Shown here: positions 51,939 through 60,771 of the stretch, in pieces | How positions within the stretch are numbered: the stretch's first letter is position 1 | Layout of the letters: each line of letters opens with the position of its first letter | Assembly: GCA_905213895.1 (NCBI GenBank) | Contig: CAJMKE010000005.1 | Location: forward strand, 1 to 64,000 | Direction: 5' to 3' | Length of the DNA stretch: 64,000 nucleotides | Source: an uncultured Alistipes sp. | GTDB lineage: Bacteria; Bacteroidota; Bacteroidia; Bacteroidales; Rikenellaceae | Notes under the pieces: model-generated | What the model saw: the letters and a program-made list of their open reading frames with translations, nothing else | Told to the model about the DNA's origin: nothing | Database searches by the model: none | Translations under genes and position numbers: made by a program

Positions 51939-53045
51939 ATGAAACGCTTATTCATAATATCGGCTGCTGCGGCGATGGTCGCTTCACCCGCTTTGGCGAT
52001 GAATGCCGATGACGGACTGAAAATAAAGTGCAACGGAGGCTCGGTTTCGTTCGACGGCAATATCGAAATCAAGGGCGATAACGGCGAGCGCGTCGCAATC
52101 GACGGCAACAGAATCTCCGTCAAGGACAGTAACGGAGAGGAGTTGCACCTGAATATCGACAAACTCGATTTCTCCGGCAACGGATGCAAATATACCGCTA
52201 CCGTTATCGACAATGACGGGAAAGTCGTCAAGACGGTTACCGGGGACGGTACGGAGCGTTACGAATCGGAGACGCCGTCCGAAAAGAAGAATATCGTCAT
52301 GCGGGCGCACAAAAGCAGCCTTAATTTCGAGGAAATCGAAGTCTCGCGCTGCGTGCGTCTTGTCGTCGAGGACCGCACCGACGGCAATATAATCGTCCGT
52401 GCCGACGAAGCCGTGATGCCTTACGTCGAGTTGTCGGTAGCCAAGGGAACGCTGAAAGCGAGGATTTCCGACAAATTCAATATGCGCCGAGTGTCGGGCG
52501 GTCCGGTCGCCGTGGTTTATATTCCGAATAACGGGCGCATCCGCAGCATCGATGCGAGCGGAGCCTCTTCCGTCATCGTGAAACCGATGCTCAACGTTGC
52601 AGGCAAACTCGATATAGAGGCGAGCGGTGCATCCCGAATCGACGTTAATGCCAATGCCGGCGAAACCGAGATAGAGTGTTGCGGTGCTTCGCGAATAGTT
52701 GCCGATATTTACGGCAGCGGGTGCGAAATCGACCTCTCGGGTGCATCCACTCTTTCTCTGTCCGGTTCGGTGCGCAAAGGTGCGGTCGATGTTTCGGGTG
52801 CGTCCAAGTTCAGTGCATCCGACATGAAATTCGACATCCTCAGCGTCGATGTGAGCGGAGCATCGACCGCCAATGTCAGTGCGACGAAATGTATCGTCGA
52901 GGTCTCGGGCGCATCCAAGGCGGATGTATATTGCGACGGCGAATTGAGTGCCGAAGCCACTGCCGCATCTTCGCTGCGTTACTCGGGCGACTGCCGTACC
53001 ACGCATCTTTCCAGTTCCGGTGCAAGTTCAATCAAGAAAAAGTAA
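51939..53045 (+). CDS. DUF2807 (GIN-domain) exported protein with SGAS repeats
   Basis: 368 residues with a signal peptide (ends SPALA). The first half holds two small beta repeats (KIKCNGGSVSFDGNIEIKG type). The second is a putative auto-transporter adhesin head GIN domain in which DASGASS, EASGASR, DLSGAST, DVSGASK and EVSGASK recur about every twenty residues, as expected for a right-handed beta helix. Family function is poorly known. In Bacteroidetes it accompanies PadR and PspC, pointing to an envelope-stress response. Confidence 0.87.
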   Translation: MKRLFIISAAAAMVASPALAMNADDGLKIKCNGGSVSFDGNIEIKGDNGERVAIDGNRISVKDSNGEELHLNIDKLDFSGNGCKYTATVIDNDGKVVKTVTGDGTERYESETPSEKKNIVMRAHKSSLNFEEIEVSRCVRLVVEDRTDGNIIVRADEAVMPYVELSVAKGTLKARISDKFNMRRVSGGPVAVVYIPNNGRIRSIDASGASSVIVKPMLNVAGKLDIEASGASRIDVNANAGETEIECCGASRIVADIYGSGCEIDLSGASTLSLSGSVRKGAVDVSGASKFSASDMKFDILSVDVSGASTANVSATKCIVEVSGASKADVYCDGELSAEATAASSLRYSGDCRTTHLSSSGASSIKKK

Positions 53046-53052
53046 ATCGGTT

Positions 53053-54213
53053 ATGAACGAAATAAAGAAATGCAGCATCTCGGGCATCTCGTTTTCCCTC
53101 GACAAAGAGGCTTACGCCCGACTCGAAGAGTACATATCTTCGCTCAAAAAGGCATACGACCATAATCCCGACGGCGCGGAAATCATCGCCGACATCGAAG
53201 CCCGCATAGCCGAACTGATTCTCTCGGCTTTGAGCGACGCCGGACAGACCGTGCGCAAGCCGCTTATCGAGAATATCATCGCCCAACTCGGCTGTGCCGA
53301 GGACATTTCGGGCGAAAGTGCCGACGACGAACCGATAAAGAGCGACACCCGCATCCCGCGGCGTCTCTACCGCGATGTCGAGAACGCCAAACTCGGCGGC
53401 GTATGCGCGGGACTGGGCAAGTATTTCGATGTCGATACGGTGTGGATTCGTCTCGTACCGTTCCTTCCGCTTCTGGTGCTTATATTCTGCGACGGTTGGG
53501 TGGCATCGATATTCGGCAATCTTTTCGGCATGTTCGTTATATCATACATCATCATGTGGTTCGCCGTTCCGTCGGCTAAAAGCGCGCGTCAGAAACTCGA
53601 AATGAACGGCGAGCCGGTAACGGTGCGTTCGATAAGCGAAAATTCGTCCGCCACGCCGGAGGAGACCGCCAAGTCGAGCGTCGCATCTGCGGTAACCGTG
53701 CTGGGCAGAATATTCGTGGTGATGCTCAAACTGTTCGTCGCCCTGCTGATACTTCCGTTCATATTCGTGAGCGTGGTATTGCTGATAGTGATATTCGCGG
53801 TGATATTCGGCGGCTTTACCTCGCTGTTCGAAATCGGAAATTTCGGCGCGCTGTCGGGCATTGTCTCGCCCGAAGAACCAATTCTGTGTGTCCTCGGCAT
53901 ACTGATTGCGCTGATTCCTATCGCATTGCTGCTCTATCTGTTCGTTACGCTGCTCATGAACAGGCGTCCGCGGATGTGGATAATGCTTACCGCGCTTCTT
54001 TTGTGGATTGCGGTGATTGTTGGAACGGTATTTGCAGCAGCATGGACAATCGACTCCGAGGATTTCGGCGACGACGAGGTCGCCCGCATAATGAAATCGA
54101 ACATACAGGAGTATGTCCTCGATTCGGATGATGCGGCGGTTTCGGGCGAAATCGACGGCGAGGAGTATGAAAAGTTGTTGTACGACGACAATGCCGAAAG
54201 CATAGACAGGTAG
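53053..54213 (+). CDS. PspC domain membrane protein (long)
   Basis: 386 residues. The N-terminal soluble part resembles the first gene of the operon (CSISGISFSLDKEAYARLEE; DIEARIAELILSALS). The PspC domain is at residues ~110-180 (DVENAKLGGVCAGLGKYFDV), followed by about five membrane segments and an acidic C-terminus. It begins 7 bp after the DUF2807 stop. The repeated N-terminal domain in first and last genes suggests they interact or compete for one partner. Confidence 0.88.
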   Translation: MNEIKKCSISGISFSLDKEAYARLEEYISSLKKAYDHNPDGAEIIADIEARIAELILSALSDAGQTVRKPLIENIIAQLGCAEDISGESADDEPIKSDTRIPRRLYRDVENAKLGGVCAGLGKYFDVDTVWIRLVPFLPLLVLIFCDGWVASIFGNLFGMFVISYIIMWFAVPSAKSARQKLEMNGEPVTVRSISENSSATPEETAKSSVASAVTVLGRIFVVMLKLFVALLILPFIFVSVVLLIVIFAVIFGGFTSLFEIGNFGALSGIVSPEEPILCVLGILIALIPIALLLYLFVTLLMNRRPRMWIMLTALLLWIAVIVGTVFAAAWTIDSEDFGDDEVARIMKSNIQEYVLDSDDAAVSGEIDGEEYEKLLYDDNAESIDR

Positions 54214-54246
54214 AAATTTTCTTAACCAAAACATTTTCATAGTGAG

Positions 54247-54280
54247 TCCCTGCGTCCGTTTCGGGCGCAGGGATTTTTTT
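54247..54280 (+). terminator. Terminator of the PspC/PadR/DUF2807 operon
   Basis: Stem CCCTGCG/CGCAGGG with a T8 tail, 35 bp past the stop codon. Confidence 0.85.
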
Positions 54281-54295
54281 TGCCGCCTGCGCCGA

Positions 54296-54338
54296 TAAGG
54301 TCCTTAAAGACTTTAACGACCTTAAAGTCCTTAAAGCC
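54296..54338. repeat. 9-bp TTAA-type repeat array 16
   Basis: Four to five units between the operon terminator and the convergent esterase gene. Confidence 0.85.
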
Positions 54339-54345
54339 CCGTGCG

Positions 54346-55371
54346 CTATTTGCCCAAAAGAAATCCCAACGGTTTTCCGACCCTCTGCTGCCAGAACCAT
54401 TCGTTGTGTCCCGCCCCTTGCGCATCATACGTCATCAGCGAGCCTCCCGATTCGGAATAGCCGCGGACGGACGCAATGCGGCGCGCTTCGGCTTCGTATT
54501 TCCGGTAGGCGGCGTCCCATCCGGTCGAACCGCAGTCGAGGTAGAGCCTGCGGGCGGCGGGATTGGGTAGACGCCCTTTCAGATATGCGAGAATGGCAGC
54601 CGCACAAACGGCGTCGTCATTTATCGTGTAATCGGAGTTGATGTCCAGTGAGCCTATCCAGTGCGTGGACAGAGAGGCGGCACCGCCGAAAATGTCTGGA
54701 TATTCGCACATTAGATACAGCGAGGCAAGTCCGCCCATCGAAGACCCCATGGCGAATGTGTCGGAGCGGTCGGAACCCGTATGGTAGAGAGAGTCTATCA
54801 GCGGTTTCAATTCTTTGGCGACGAATGCCGCATGTTCGTCTCCGTGAAATCCCGCCCGACAGGTGTCGAAAATTTTCGTTGCGCCGCGGTCGCTGTCGGA
54901 GATGTGGCGCAGTGCCTTTTCGGGGAAATAGTCGTTGGGGCGCAACCCGGCAGAACCCCGATTGGCAATGCCGACCACTATCGCCGCCCGTGCTTCGTTG
55001 CCGTCGATAAGCCGTTGGAGTTCGCCGTCGATTTCCCAAGCCACACCGGCGAAAGCGAAATCGGGGTCGAACAGATTCTGACCGTCGTGGACGTATATTA
55101 CCGGATAGGCGTCATCGGAGGTTTCGCCGTAACCATTCGGAGTCCATACGTCCACAATCATATCGTCATTCAGTTCGACCGAATGCACCGAATAACGCCG
55201 TATAGCCCCCGAAGAAGGTTGCGGCAGACGTCCTGTCGTGATTTCGCTGTAAACCGGCAGCCGCTCCGGTTCGGGCGTGTCCGGCGTCTCGGACGCGGGC
55301 GAGCAGGATGCGAATGCGGCGGCGAATGCCGCAATGAAGAAACGGCGTATGCCGCGGTCGGAACTCTTCAT
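54346..55371 (-). CDS. Esterase-D-like alpha/beta hydrolase lipoprotein
   Basis: 341 residues with a lipoprotein signal ending AAFASC. The alpha/beta hydrolase of the Esterase/Fes type has VIYVHDGQNLFDPDFAFAG near the oxyanion region, the nucleophile elbow GSSMGGL, and DAQGAGHNEWFW carrying the likely catalytic His. Relatives remove acyl groups from sugars, siderophores or xylan. A frame from a TTG at 55383 adds four residues and is less likely. It has no operon partners, and the substrate is open. Confidence 0.85.
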   Translation of the reverse strand: MKSSDRGIRRFFIAAFAAAFASCSPASETPDTPEPERLPVYSEITTGRLPQPSSGAIRRYSVHSVELNDDMIVDVWTPNGYGETSDDAYPVIYVHDGQNLFDPDFAFAGVAWEIDGELQRLIDGNEARAAIVVGIANRGSAGLRPNDYFPEKALRHISDSDRGATKIFDTCRAGFHGDEHAAFVAKELKPLIDSLYHTGSDRSDTFAMGSSMGGLASLYLMCEYPDIFGGAASLSTHWIGSLDINSDYTINDDAVCAAAILAYLKGRLPNPAARRLYLDCGSTGWDAAYRKYEAEARRIASVRGYSESGGSLMTYDAQGAGHNEWFWQQRVGKPLGFLLGK

Positions 55372-55462
55372 CGTGAATGACAATTTTTCCGAAAAATAGC
55401 GAAAATCTCCGATTCCCGCAAGCCCGACCCCGAAAGCCGCGATTGCGCGGGGAAATGACTGA

Positions 55463-55512
55463 TAAGGGCTTTAATGTCCTTAACGACCTTAAAGACTTTA
55501 AAGTCTTTAATG
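55463..55512. repeat. 9-bp TTAA-type repeat array 17
   Basis: About five units in the divergent spacer, 30 bp before the pfkA promoter. Confidence 0.85.
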
Positions 55513-55541
55513 ATTTTTTTGGCATTACACTCGCTTATTCG

Positions 55542-55549
55542 TATCTTTG
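55542..55549 (+). promoter_or_regulatory. -7 box of pfkA
   Basis: TATCTTTG preceded by ACTCGCTTATTCG, 25 bp before the ATG. Confidence 0.65.
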
Positions 55550-55573
55550 AACACGATTTTTTATTGCGATTTT

Positions 55574-56554
55574 ATGGGATCGATAAAATGTATCGGAGTC
55601 CTCACCTCGGGTGGTGATGCTCCGGGAATGAATGCCGCAATTCGTGCGGTAACGCGAACCGCCATCTTCAACGGACTTGCGGTGAAAGGTATCATGCGCG
55701 GTTACAAGGGGTTGATAAGCAACGAGATTATCAATTTCACTTCGAGCAGCGTCAGTAATATTATCCAGCAGGGCGGAACGATTCTCAAAACCGCCCGTTG
55801 TCCCGAATTCAAGACTGCCGAGGGGCGCAAGACGGCTTACGACAACATGCGTGCGGCAGGAATCGACGCACTGGTCGTCATCGGCGGCGACGGAACGATT
55901 ACCGGCGCGCAGATTTTCGCCGAGGAGTACGACGTGCCTATCGTGGCTCTCCCCGGCACTATCGACAACGACCTGTCAGGCACCGATTCGACCATCGGAT
56001 TCGATACCGCACTCAATACCATAATGGATGCCGTCGATAAACTGCGCGACACGGCGACCAGCCACGAACGGCTCTTCTTCGTCGAGGTCATGGGGCATAC
56101 GGCGGGCTATCTTGCACTGAACGGTGCTATCGCCTCCGGTGCCGAGGCTGCGATAATCCCCGAAATGGAGACCGAGGACGACCAGTTGAAGACGCTTATC
56201 GACAACGGCTTCCGCAAGAGCAAGAATTCCGCTATCGTACTTGTCGCCGAGAATCCGAATACGGGCGGCGCGATGGGACTTGCCGAGCGCGTGAAACGCG
56301 AGTATCCGCAATACGATGCCCGCGTAACGATTCTCGGACACCTCCAACGCGGCGGCTCGCCGACGGCTATGGACCGAATCCTCTCGTCGCGTCTCGGTGC
56401 GACGGCGATTACTGCGCTCAAAGAGGGACAGCGCAACGTGATGATAGGAATCCGTAATGGCGAGATGGTCTACGTTCCATTCCCGCAGGCGTTGAGCCGG
56501 ACGAAGAATATCCGTAGGGAGGACATAGACCTCGTGAAGGTTCTTTCGATATAA
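55574..56554 (+). CDS. pfkA: ATP-dependent 6-phosphofructokinase
   Basis: 326 residues, bacterial PfkA length. Motifs: [51 protein letters not shown] (catalytic Asp; GGDGT indicates ATP rather than PPi use) and [15 protein letters not shown]. It phosphorylates fructose 6-phosphate in glycolysis. The ATG at 55574 is chosen over an upstream TTG that overlaps the -7 box. It leads a group with a PfkB-type kinase and a peptidase. Confidence 0.97.
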   Translation: MGSIKCIGVLTSGGDAPGMNAAIRAVTRTAIFNGLAVKGIMRGYKGLISNEIINFTSSSVSNIIQQGGTILKTARCPEFKTAEGRKTAYDNMRAAGIDALVVIGGDGTITGAQIFAEEYDVPIVALPGTIDNDLSGTDSTIGFDTALNTIMDAVDKLRDTATSHERLFFVEVMGHTAGYLALNGAIASGAEAAIIPEMETEDDQLKTLIDNGFRKSKNSAIVLVAENPNTGGAMGLAERVKREYPQYDARVTILGHLQRGGSPTAMDRILSSRLGATAITALKEGQRNVMIGIRNGEMVYVPFPQALSRTKNIRREDIDLVKVLSI

Positions 56555-56572
56555 ACACAACCCCGAATTTGA

Positions 56573-57577
56573 ATGATGAAGAAGGTAATAGGAATCGGAA
56601 ACGCACTCACCGACATGCTCGTCAATCTGCAATCGGATGCGGTGCTTACGACATTCGGCATCGCCAAAGGCTCGATGTCGCTGGTGGACAGTAAACTGCA
56701 ATCCAAAATATCGAAATCCGTCGCGGGATTTCCCTATTCGCTGTCGCTCGGCGGCTCTGCCGACAATACGATACGCGCCATGGCGCGTCTGGGAACGCCC
56801 GTCGGATTCATCGGCAAGGTGGGTTGTGATACGACCGGCGACTTTTTCGAGCAGGCACTCGCCAATCTTGGCATCAAGCCCGTCATTTTCCGCGGACGCA
56901 ACCGTTCGGGAAAGTGCGTGTCGCTGATTTCGCCCGACGGCGAGCGGACTATGCTTACGCACCTCGGAGCGGCGGAGGAACTGACGACAGACGAAATCAG
57001 CCCCGAGATATTCGACGGTTACGACTGCCTCTATGTCGAGGGCTATCTCGTACAGGACCATACGCTTATCGAAACCGTCATGCGGGTGGCGAAACAGCGC
57101 GGACTGAAAATCGCCGTCGATTTGGCGAGTTTCAATGTCGTCGAGGAGAACCGCGAGTTCCTGCACCGTCTGACTACGGAGTACGTCGATATTCTCTTTG
57201 CCAACGAGGATGAGGCGAAAATGTTCACCGGCGAGAGCGAACCCGTGAACGCCTTGCAGGCAATCTCCGAGATTTGCGACCTCACGATTGTGAAAATCGG
57301 CATGAAAGGCGCGCTCATCAAGCGTGGCAGCGAGGTAATCCACGTAGGCATCATGGCTGCCGCGAAGCGTGTCGATACGACGGGTGCGGGCGATTTCTAT
57401 GCCGCCGGATTCCTTTATGCCCTGTGCGAGGGGCTGTCGCTGCGCCAGTGCGGAACGATAGGCGCGATTACCGCCGGCAAGGTGATAGAGGTCGTTGGCA
57501 CGACGCTGGGCGAGGACGCATGGCGCGACATCGCTTCGCTGATAAAGAGAGTGAAAACCGAGAAATATCTGTTCTGA
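56573..57577 (+). CDS. PfkB-family carbohydrate/nucleoside kinase
   Basis: 334 residues. PfkB signatures are present: SLGGSADNTIRAMARLG near the N-terminus and the C-terminal DTTGAGDFYAAGFLYAL with the catalytic Asp. The overall pattern (GNALTDMLVNLQSD; SPDGERTMLTHLGAA) fits the adenosine-kinase-like branch common in Bacteroidetes, but ribokinase or another sugar kinase cannot be excluded. It starts 18 bp after pfkA and overlaps the next gene by one base of its stop codon. Confidence 0.88.
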   Translation: MMKKVIGIGNALTDMLVNLQSDAVLTTFGIAKGSMSLVDSKLQSKISKSVAGFPYSLSLGGSADNTIRAMARLGTPVGFIGKVGCDTTGDFFEQALANLGIKPVIFRGRNRSGKCVSLISPDGERTMLTHLGAAEELTTDEISPEIFDGYDCLYVEGYLVQDHTLIETVMRVAKQRGLKIAVDLASFNVVEENREFLHRLTTEYVDILFANEDEAKMFTGESEPVNALQAISEICDLTIVKIGMKGALIKRGSEVIHVGIMAAAKRVDTTGAGDFYAAGFLYALCEGLSLRQCGTIGAITAGKVIEVVGTTLGEDAWRDIASLIKRVKTEKYLF

Positions 57578-59556
57578 TGAAGATTTACCGTTTGGCGGCG
57601 GTTGCGGCGATGACGTCCGCCGCCGTATTCGCGGTTTCGGCACAGAATGCCGACCGGAAACTGCTGACTATGGAGGATGCGATTCTCAATCGTTCGCTCA
57701 TACCGCAAAACTATAAGATAGAGTGGAGCAGGGAGAATCCGAAAGAGTATATCGCCGCCGAGGACGGCAAGCGTTATGCCGTCGATATCCGCTCGGGGCG
57801 CAGGCGCGAAATCGGAATGCCCGCAGCGGCGGAATCTCCGTCGAAACCGCATGCCGAACTGCGCGGAAACAATATCGTGTGGATTGCGGCTGACGGCACC
57901 GAACGCAAGGTTACCGATTACGCCGACAAGAACATCGTTTGCGGAGCGTCGGTTTCGCGCAACGAATTCGGCATCGCCGGCGGTCTGTTCCCGTCGCCCG
58001 ACGGTTCGCGGCTGGCATTCTATGTCAAGGACGAATCGCGCGTTACGACCTTTCCGCTGCTCGACATCACGTCGCGGACTGGTACGCTCGTCGAGATAAA
58101 GTATCCGATGAACGGCATGGATTCCGAACGGATTTCGGTCGGAATATACGATTCGGCTACCGGAAATACCGCTTGGCTCGACGTCTCCGATTTCGACGAC
58201 GAACGCTATATCACCAACATTACGTGGTCGCCCGACGGCAAGTCCGTCTATGCGCAGGTACTCGACCGCGCGCAGAAAAACGTGCATCTCAACCGCTACG
58301 ACGCTGCGGACGGCAAGTTCGTCGCAACGCTGCTGACCGAGCATAACGACCGTTTCGTCGAACCGCAGTTCCCGCTCTATTTTCTGAAAAACGACCCCGA
58401 CAAATTCATCTATACGACCGACAACCGCGACGGCTACCGCAACCTTTATCTCTGTTCGGTTTCCGCGGGTACGGTTTCGCGGTTTACCGAAACCGATGCC
58501 GACGTGAACTATGTCTGGCAGGACGAACGCGGCGGCGTCTACTACTATTCTGCCGAGGTTTCGCCAGTCGAACGCCACCTGTTCCGCAAGGATTTGCGGA
58601 CTGGTCGTACCGTGCGTCTTACGCAGGACGAGGGCTGGCACACATGTTCGGTTTCGCCCGACGGACGCTGGTTCGCCGACAACTATTCGTCGCTGAACGT
58701 CCCTCGCGTGGTCGCAGTCGGTTCGACCGACGGCAAATTCCGCCGCGAGGTGTTCCGTGCCGACAATCCGAGTGTGGATTACAACTTCTGTCCGATTGAA
58801 CTGGGTACGGTGCGCAGTGCCGACGACAGATACGACAACTATTACCGTCTTATAAAACCGCTCGACTTCGACCCGACCAAGAAATATCCGGTTATCCTCT
58901 ATGTTTACGGAGGTCCCCATTCCCAACTTGTGCGCAATGATTTTCAGGCTTCGCTGCGCCGCTGGGAGATGTATATGGCGCAGCACGGCTATGTAGTGTT
59001 CGTGATGGATAACCGCGGCACGACCAATCGCGGTGCGGAGTACGAAAAGGCGATTCACCGCTGTTGCGGCAAGTGCGAAATGGAAGACCAGATGGCGGGC
59101 TTGCGCTGGCTGATGTCGCACGACTGGGTCGATAGTTCGCGCATCGGCGTACACGGCTGGTCTTACGGCGGATTCATGACTATCTCGCTGATGGTCAATT
59201 ATCCGGAGGTGTTCAAGGTCGGCGTCGCCGGAGGTCCAGTCATCGACTGGAAGTGGTACGAGATAATGTACGGCGAACGCTATATGGAGACCGAAAAGAG
59301 CAATCCGGAGGGTTTCGCCGCGACGTCGCTTATCCCGCGTGCGAAGGATTTGAAGGGCAAACTGCTGATTTGTCAGGGCGCAATCGACAATACCGTCGTA
59401 TGGCAGCATTCGCTGAATTTCATCGACGAGTGCATCAAAAGCAATGTGCAGGTCGATTATTTCCCTTATCCGCGCTCGGAACACAATGTGTTCGGTCGCG
59501 ACCGCGTGCATCTGATGCAGAAGGTAACCGACTATTTCGAGGATTTCCTGAAATAG
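57577..59556 (+). CDS. Secreted S9 prolyl oligopeptidase family protease (DPP IV-like)
   Basis: 659 residues with a signal peptide (ends AVFAVSAQ). A DPP IV N-terminal beta-propeller region (LFPSPDGSRLAFYVKDESR; WSPDGKSVYAQVLDRAQKN) precedes the alpha/beta hydrolase domain with nucleophile GWSYGGFMT, Asp in ICQGAIDNTVVWQ and His in RSEHNVFG. DPP IV removes X-Pro dipeptides in the periplasm or at the surface. It is somewhat shorter than typical Bacteroidetes DPP IV at the N-terminus. Start ATGA overlaps the previous stop, so translation is coupled. Confidence 0.92.
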   Translation: MKIYRLAAVAAMTSAAVFAVSAQNADRKLLTMEDAILNRSLIPQNYKIEWSRENPKEYIAAEDGKRYAVDIRSGRRREIGMPAAAESPSKPHAELRGNNIVWIAADGTERKVTDYADKNIVCGASVSRNEFGIAGGLFPSPDGSRLAFYVKDESRVTTFPLLDITSRTGTLVEIKYPMNGMDSERISVGIYDSATGNTAWLDVSDFDDERYITNITWSPDGKSVYAQVLDRAQKNVHLNRYDAADGKFVATLLTEHNDRFVEPQFPLYFLKNDPDKFIYTTDNRDGYRNLYLCSVSAGTVSRFTETDADVNYVWQDERGGVYYYSAEVSPVERHLFRKDLRTGRTVRLTQDEGWHTCSVSPDGRWFADNYSSLNVPRVVAVGSTDGKFRREVFRADNPSVDYNFCPIELGTVRSADDRYDNYYRLIKPLDFDPTKKYPVILYVYGGPHSQLVRNDFQASLRRWEMYMAQHGYVVFVMDNRGTTNRGAEYEKAIHRCCGKCEMEDQMAGLRWLMSHDWVDSSRIGVHGWSYGGFMTISLMVNYPEVFKVGVAGGPVIDWKWYEIMYGERYMETEKSNPEGFAATSLIPRAKDLKGKLLICQGAIDNTVVWQHSLNFIDECIKSNVQVDYFPYPRSEHNVFGRDRVHLMQKVTDYFEDFLK

Positions 59557-59582
59557 CGGGCGGGAGTGCTTATGGTTATAGC

Positions 59583-59622
59583 AAAAGCCCTCGGGCGGAT
59601 AATTCCGCCCGAGGGCTTTTCT
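59583..59622 (+). terminator. Bidirectional terminator after the DPP IV-like gene
   Basis: 14-bp stem AAGCCCTCGGGCGG/CCGCCCGAGGGCTT with an ATAATT loop and a T-rich end. Confidence 0.85.
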
Positions 59623-59666
59623 TTAAGGACTTTAAAGTCCCTAAGGTCCTTAAAGCCCTTAATGTC
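59621..59666. repeat. 9-bp TTAA-type repeat array 18
   Basis: Five units between the terminator stem and the stop codon of the mtnN-like gene. A short remnant of two units also lies at 60747-60760 before luxS. Confidence 0.85.
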
Positions 59667-60256
59667 TACAACTTTTCCAACCTTGCAAGTATCTCCGAGA
59701 AGTCGGAGTGCGAGTCGGCGAACTCGTCGTAGGAGTGTTCGGTATGCCCGTCTTCGGGTACGTCCGAAATCATCTTTACGGCGACTACCGGCACGCCGCC
59801 AAGTTCGTTAGCCGCTATGACTACCGCTGTGATTTCCATGTCGAATATCGCCTGCTCCACTCCGAAACGCGCCTTGATTTCGCGTACCGAACCGGCATTG
59901 ACGAACGAGTCGCCCGTGAATACCGTTATGTCCTCCTTGCCGCCGAGGGTGAACGGGTCGGTAAGTTCGGGAATGAATCCGTCGGGGATGTCGCAGTCGT
60001 GATAGCGGGCGGTGTTAGGCATCACTATTTCGCTCTGACGGAATCCGAGTGTTCCCGCCGCAAAACCGATTACGGCAATCATGTCGAACGGCTTTTCGGC
60101 TCTCGCTATTGCCGCCGCGGTGTTCGCTGCCGCCGCCGCCTTGCCTATTCCGCTGAGTATTACGGTGTAGGTGTTGCGGGTCGATGCCGCACGACCGAGC
60201 GCGGCGAGCATGTTGGCATTCTCGCGTTCGGTCGGAGTAACTATCAGAATGTTCAT
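59666..60256 (-). CDS. mtnN: 5'-Methylthioadenosine/S-adenosylhomocysteine nucleosidase
   Basis: 196 residues, shorter than the E. coli enzyme (about 232). Phosphorylase-superfamily motifs: VILSGIGKAAAAANTAAAI, FDMEITAVVIAANELGG (catalytic Glu region) and VAVKMISDVPEDG with the catalytic Asp. It splits SAH to adenine and S-ribosylhomocysteine, the LuxS substrate. The LuxS gene is 6 bp upstream in the same direction, so both steps are encoded together. A futalosine-hydrolase relative is a less likely alternative. Confidence 0.85.
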   Translation of the reverse strand: MNILIVTPTERENANMLAALGRAASTRNTYTVILSGIGKAAAAANTAAAIARAEKPFDMIAVIGFAAGTLGFRQSEIVMPNTARYHDCDIPDGFIPELTDPFTLGGKEDITVFTGDSFVNAGSVREIKARFGVEQAIFDMEITAVVIAANELGGVPVVAVKMISDVPEDGHTEHSYDEFADSHSDFSEILARLEKL

Positions 60257-60262
60257 AGCCGA

Positions 60263-60727
60263 TTACAGTTTGCGGAGTACTTCGATATATTTGCGCATCG
60301 CCTCGTTGGTCTCGTCGATTGCGTAGAGCGACGGATTGCCGCACTGAATCTCGTTCAATCCGACTATGTCGTCGGTACTCTTGATAGGGAATACCTTTTC
60401 GTATACGCGTATCAGAGCCGCCTTGACGTCCTCCGCCTCGACGTTGTTCATCGTCGAGAGGTAGAATCCCGTCTGACAGCCCATAGGGCAGAACGAGACT
60501 ATGCTCGCTCCGATTTTTTCGTCCAGACGCAGATAGTAAGCCATAAGATGTTCGATGGTGTGTACCGCACCCGCACACAACGGTTTGTGAGCCATAGGTT
60601 CGCAGAACCGCAGGTCCCACGAACGCACCGCGAGGCGGTCGTCTATTTCATATACCGAGCGGAGGTACAATCCCTCTTTGAGCGTCCGATGGTCTACATC
60701 GAACGACGATACTACCGATTTCTTCAT
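60263..60727 (-). CDS. luxS: S-Ribosylhomocysteine lyase LuxS
   Basis: 154 residues, full length. It has the metal motif HTIEHLMAYYLR, an upstream metal-associated FCEPMAHKPLCAGAV, and CPMGCQTGFYLS with the catalytic Cys; the base after GC is Gln where many LuxS have Arg. It yields homocysteine and the AI-2 precursor DPD. It is paired with the nucleosidase gene downstream, and preceded by a phosphoesterase gene. The longer frame upstream to 61183 is an out-of-frame overlap and is rejected. Confidence 0.94.
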   Translation of the reverse strand: MKKSVVSSFDVDHRTLKEGLYLRSVYEIDDRLAVRSWDLRFCEPMAHKPLCAGAVHTIEHLMAYYLRLDEKIGASIVSFCPMGCQTGFYLSTMNNVEAEDVKAALIRVYEKVFPIKSTDDIVGLNEIQCGNPSLYAIDETNEAMRKYIEVLRKL

Positions 60728-60771
60728 TGCCGTTATACTGTTTTTGTTAAAGTCTTTAAGATAGTTTTTTG

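Noticed and set aside
55976..57643. 555-codon antisense frame across pfkA and the PfkB kinase
   Set aside because: It spans two well-supported plus-strand genes, and its composition is typical of a codon-bias shadow.
57415..59511. 698-codon antisense frame opposite the DPP IV-like gene
   Set aside because: The sense strand has a signal peptide and full S9 motifs; the antisense translation shows no recognisable feature.
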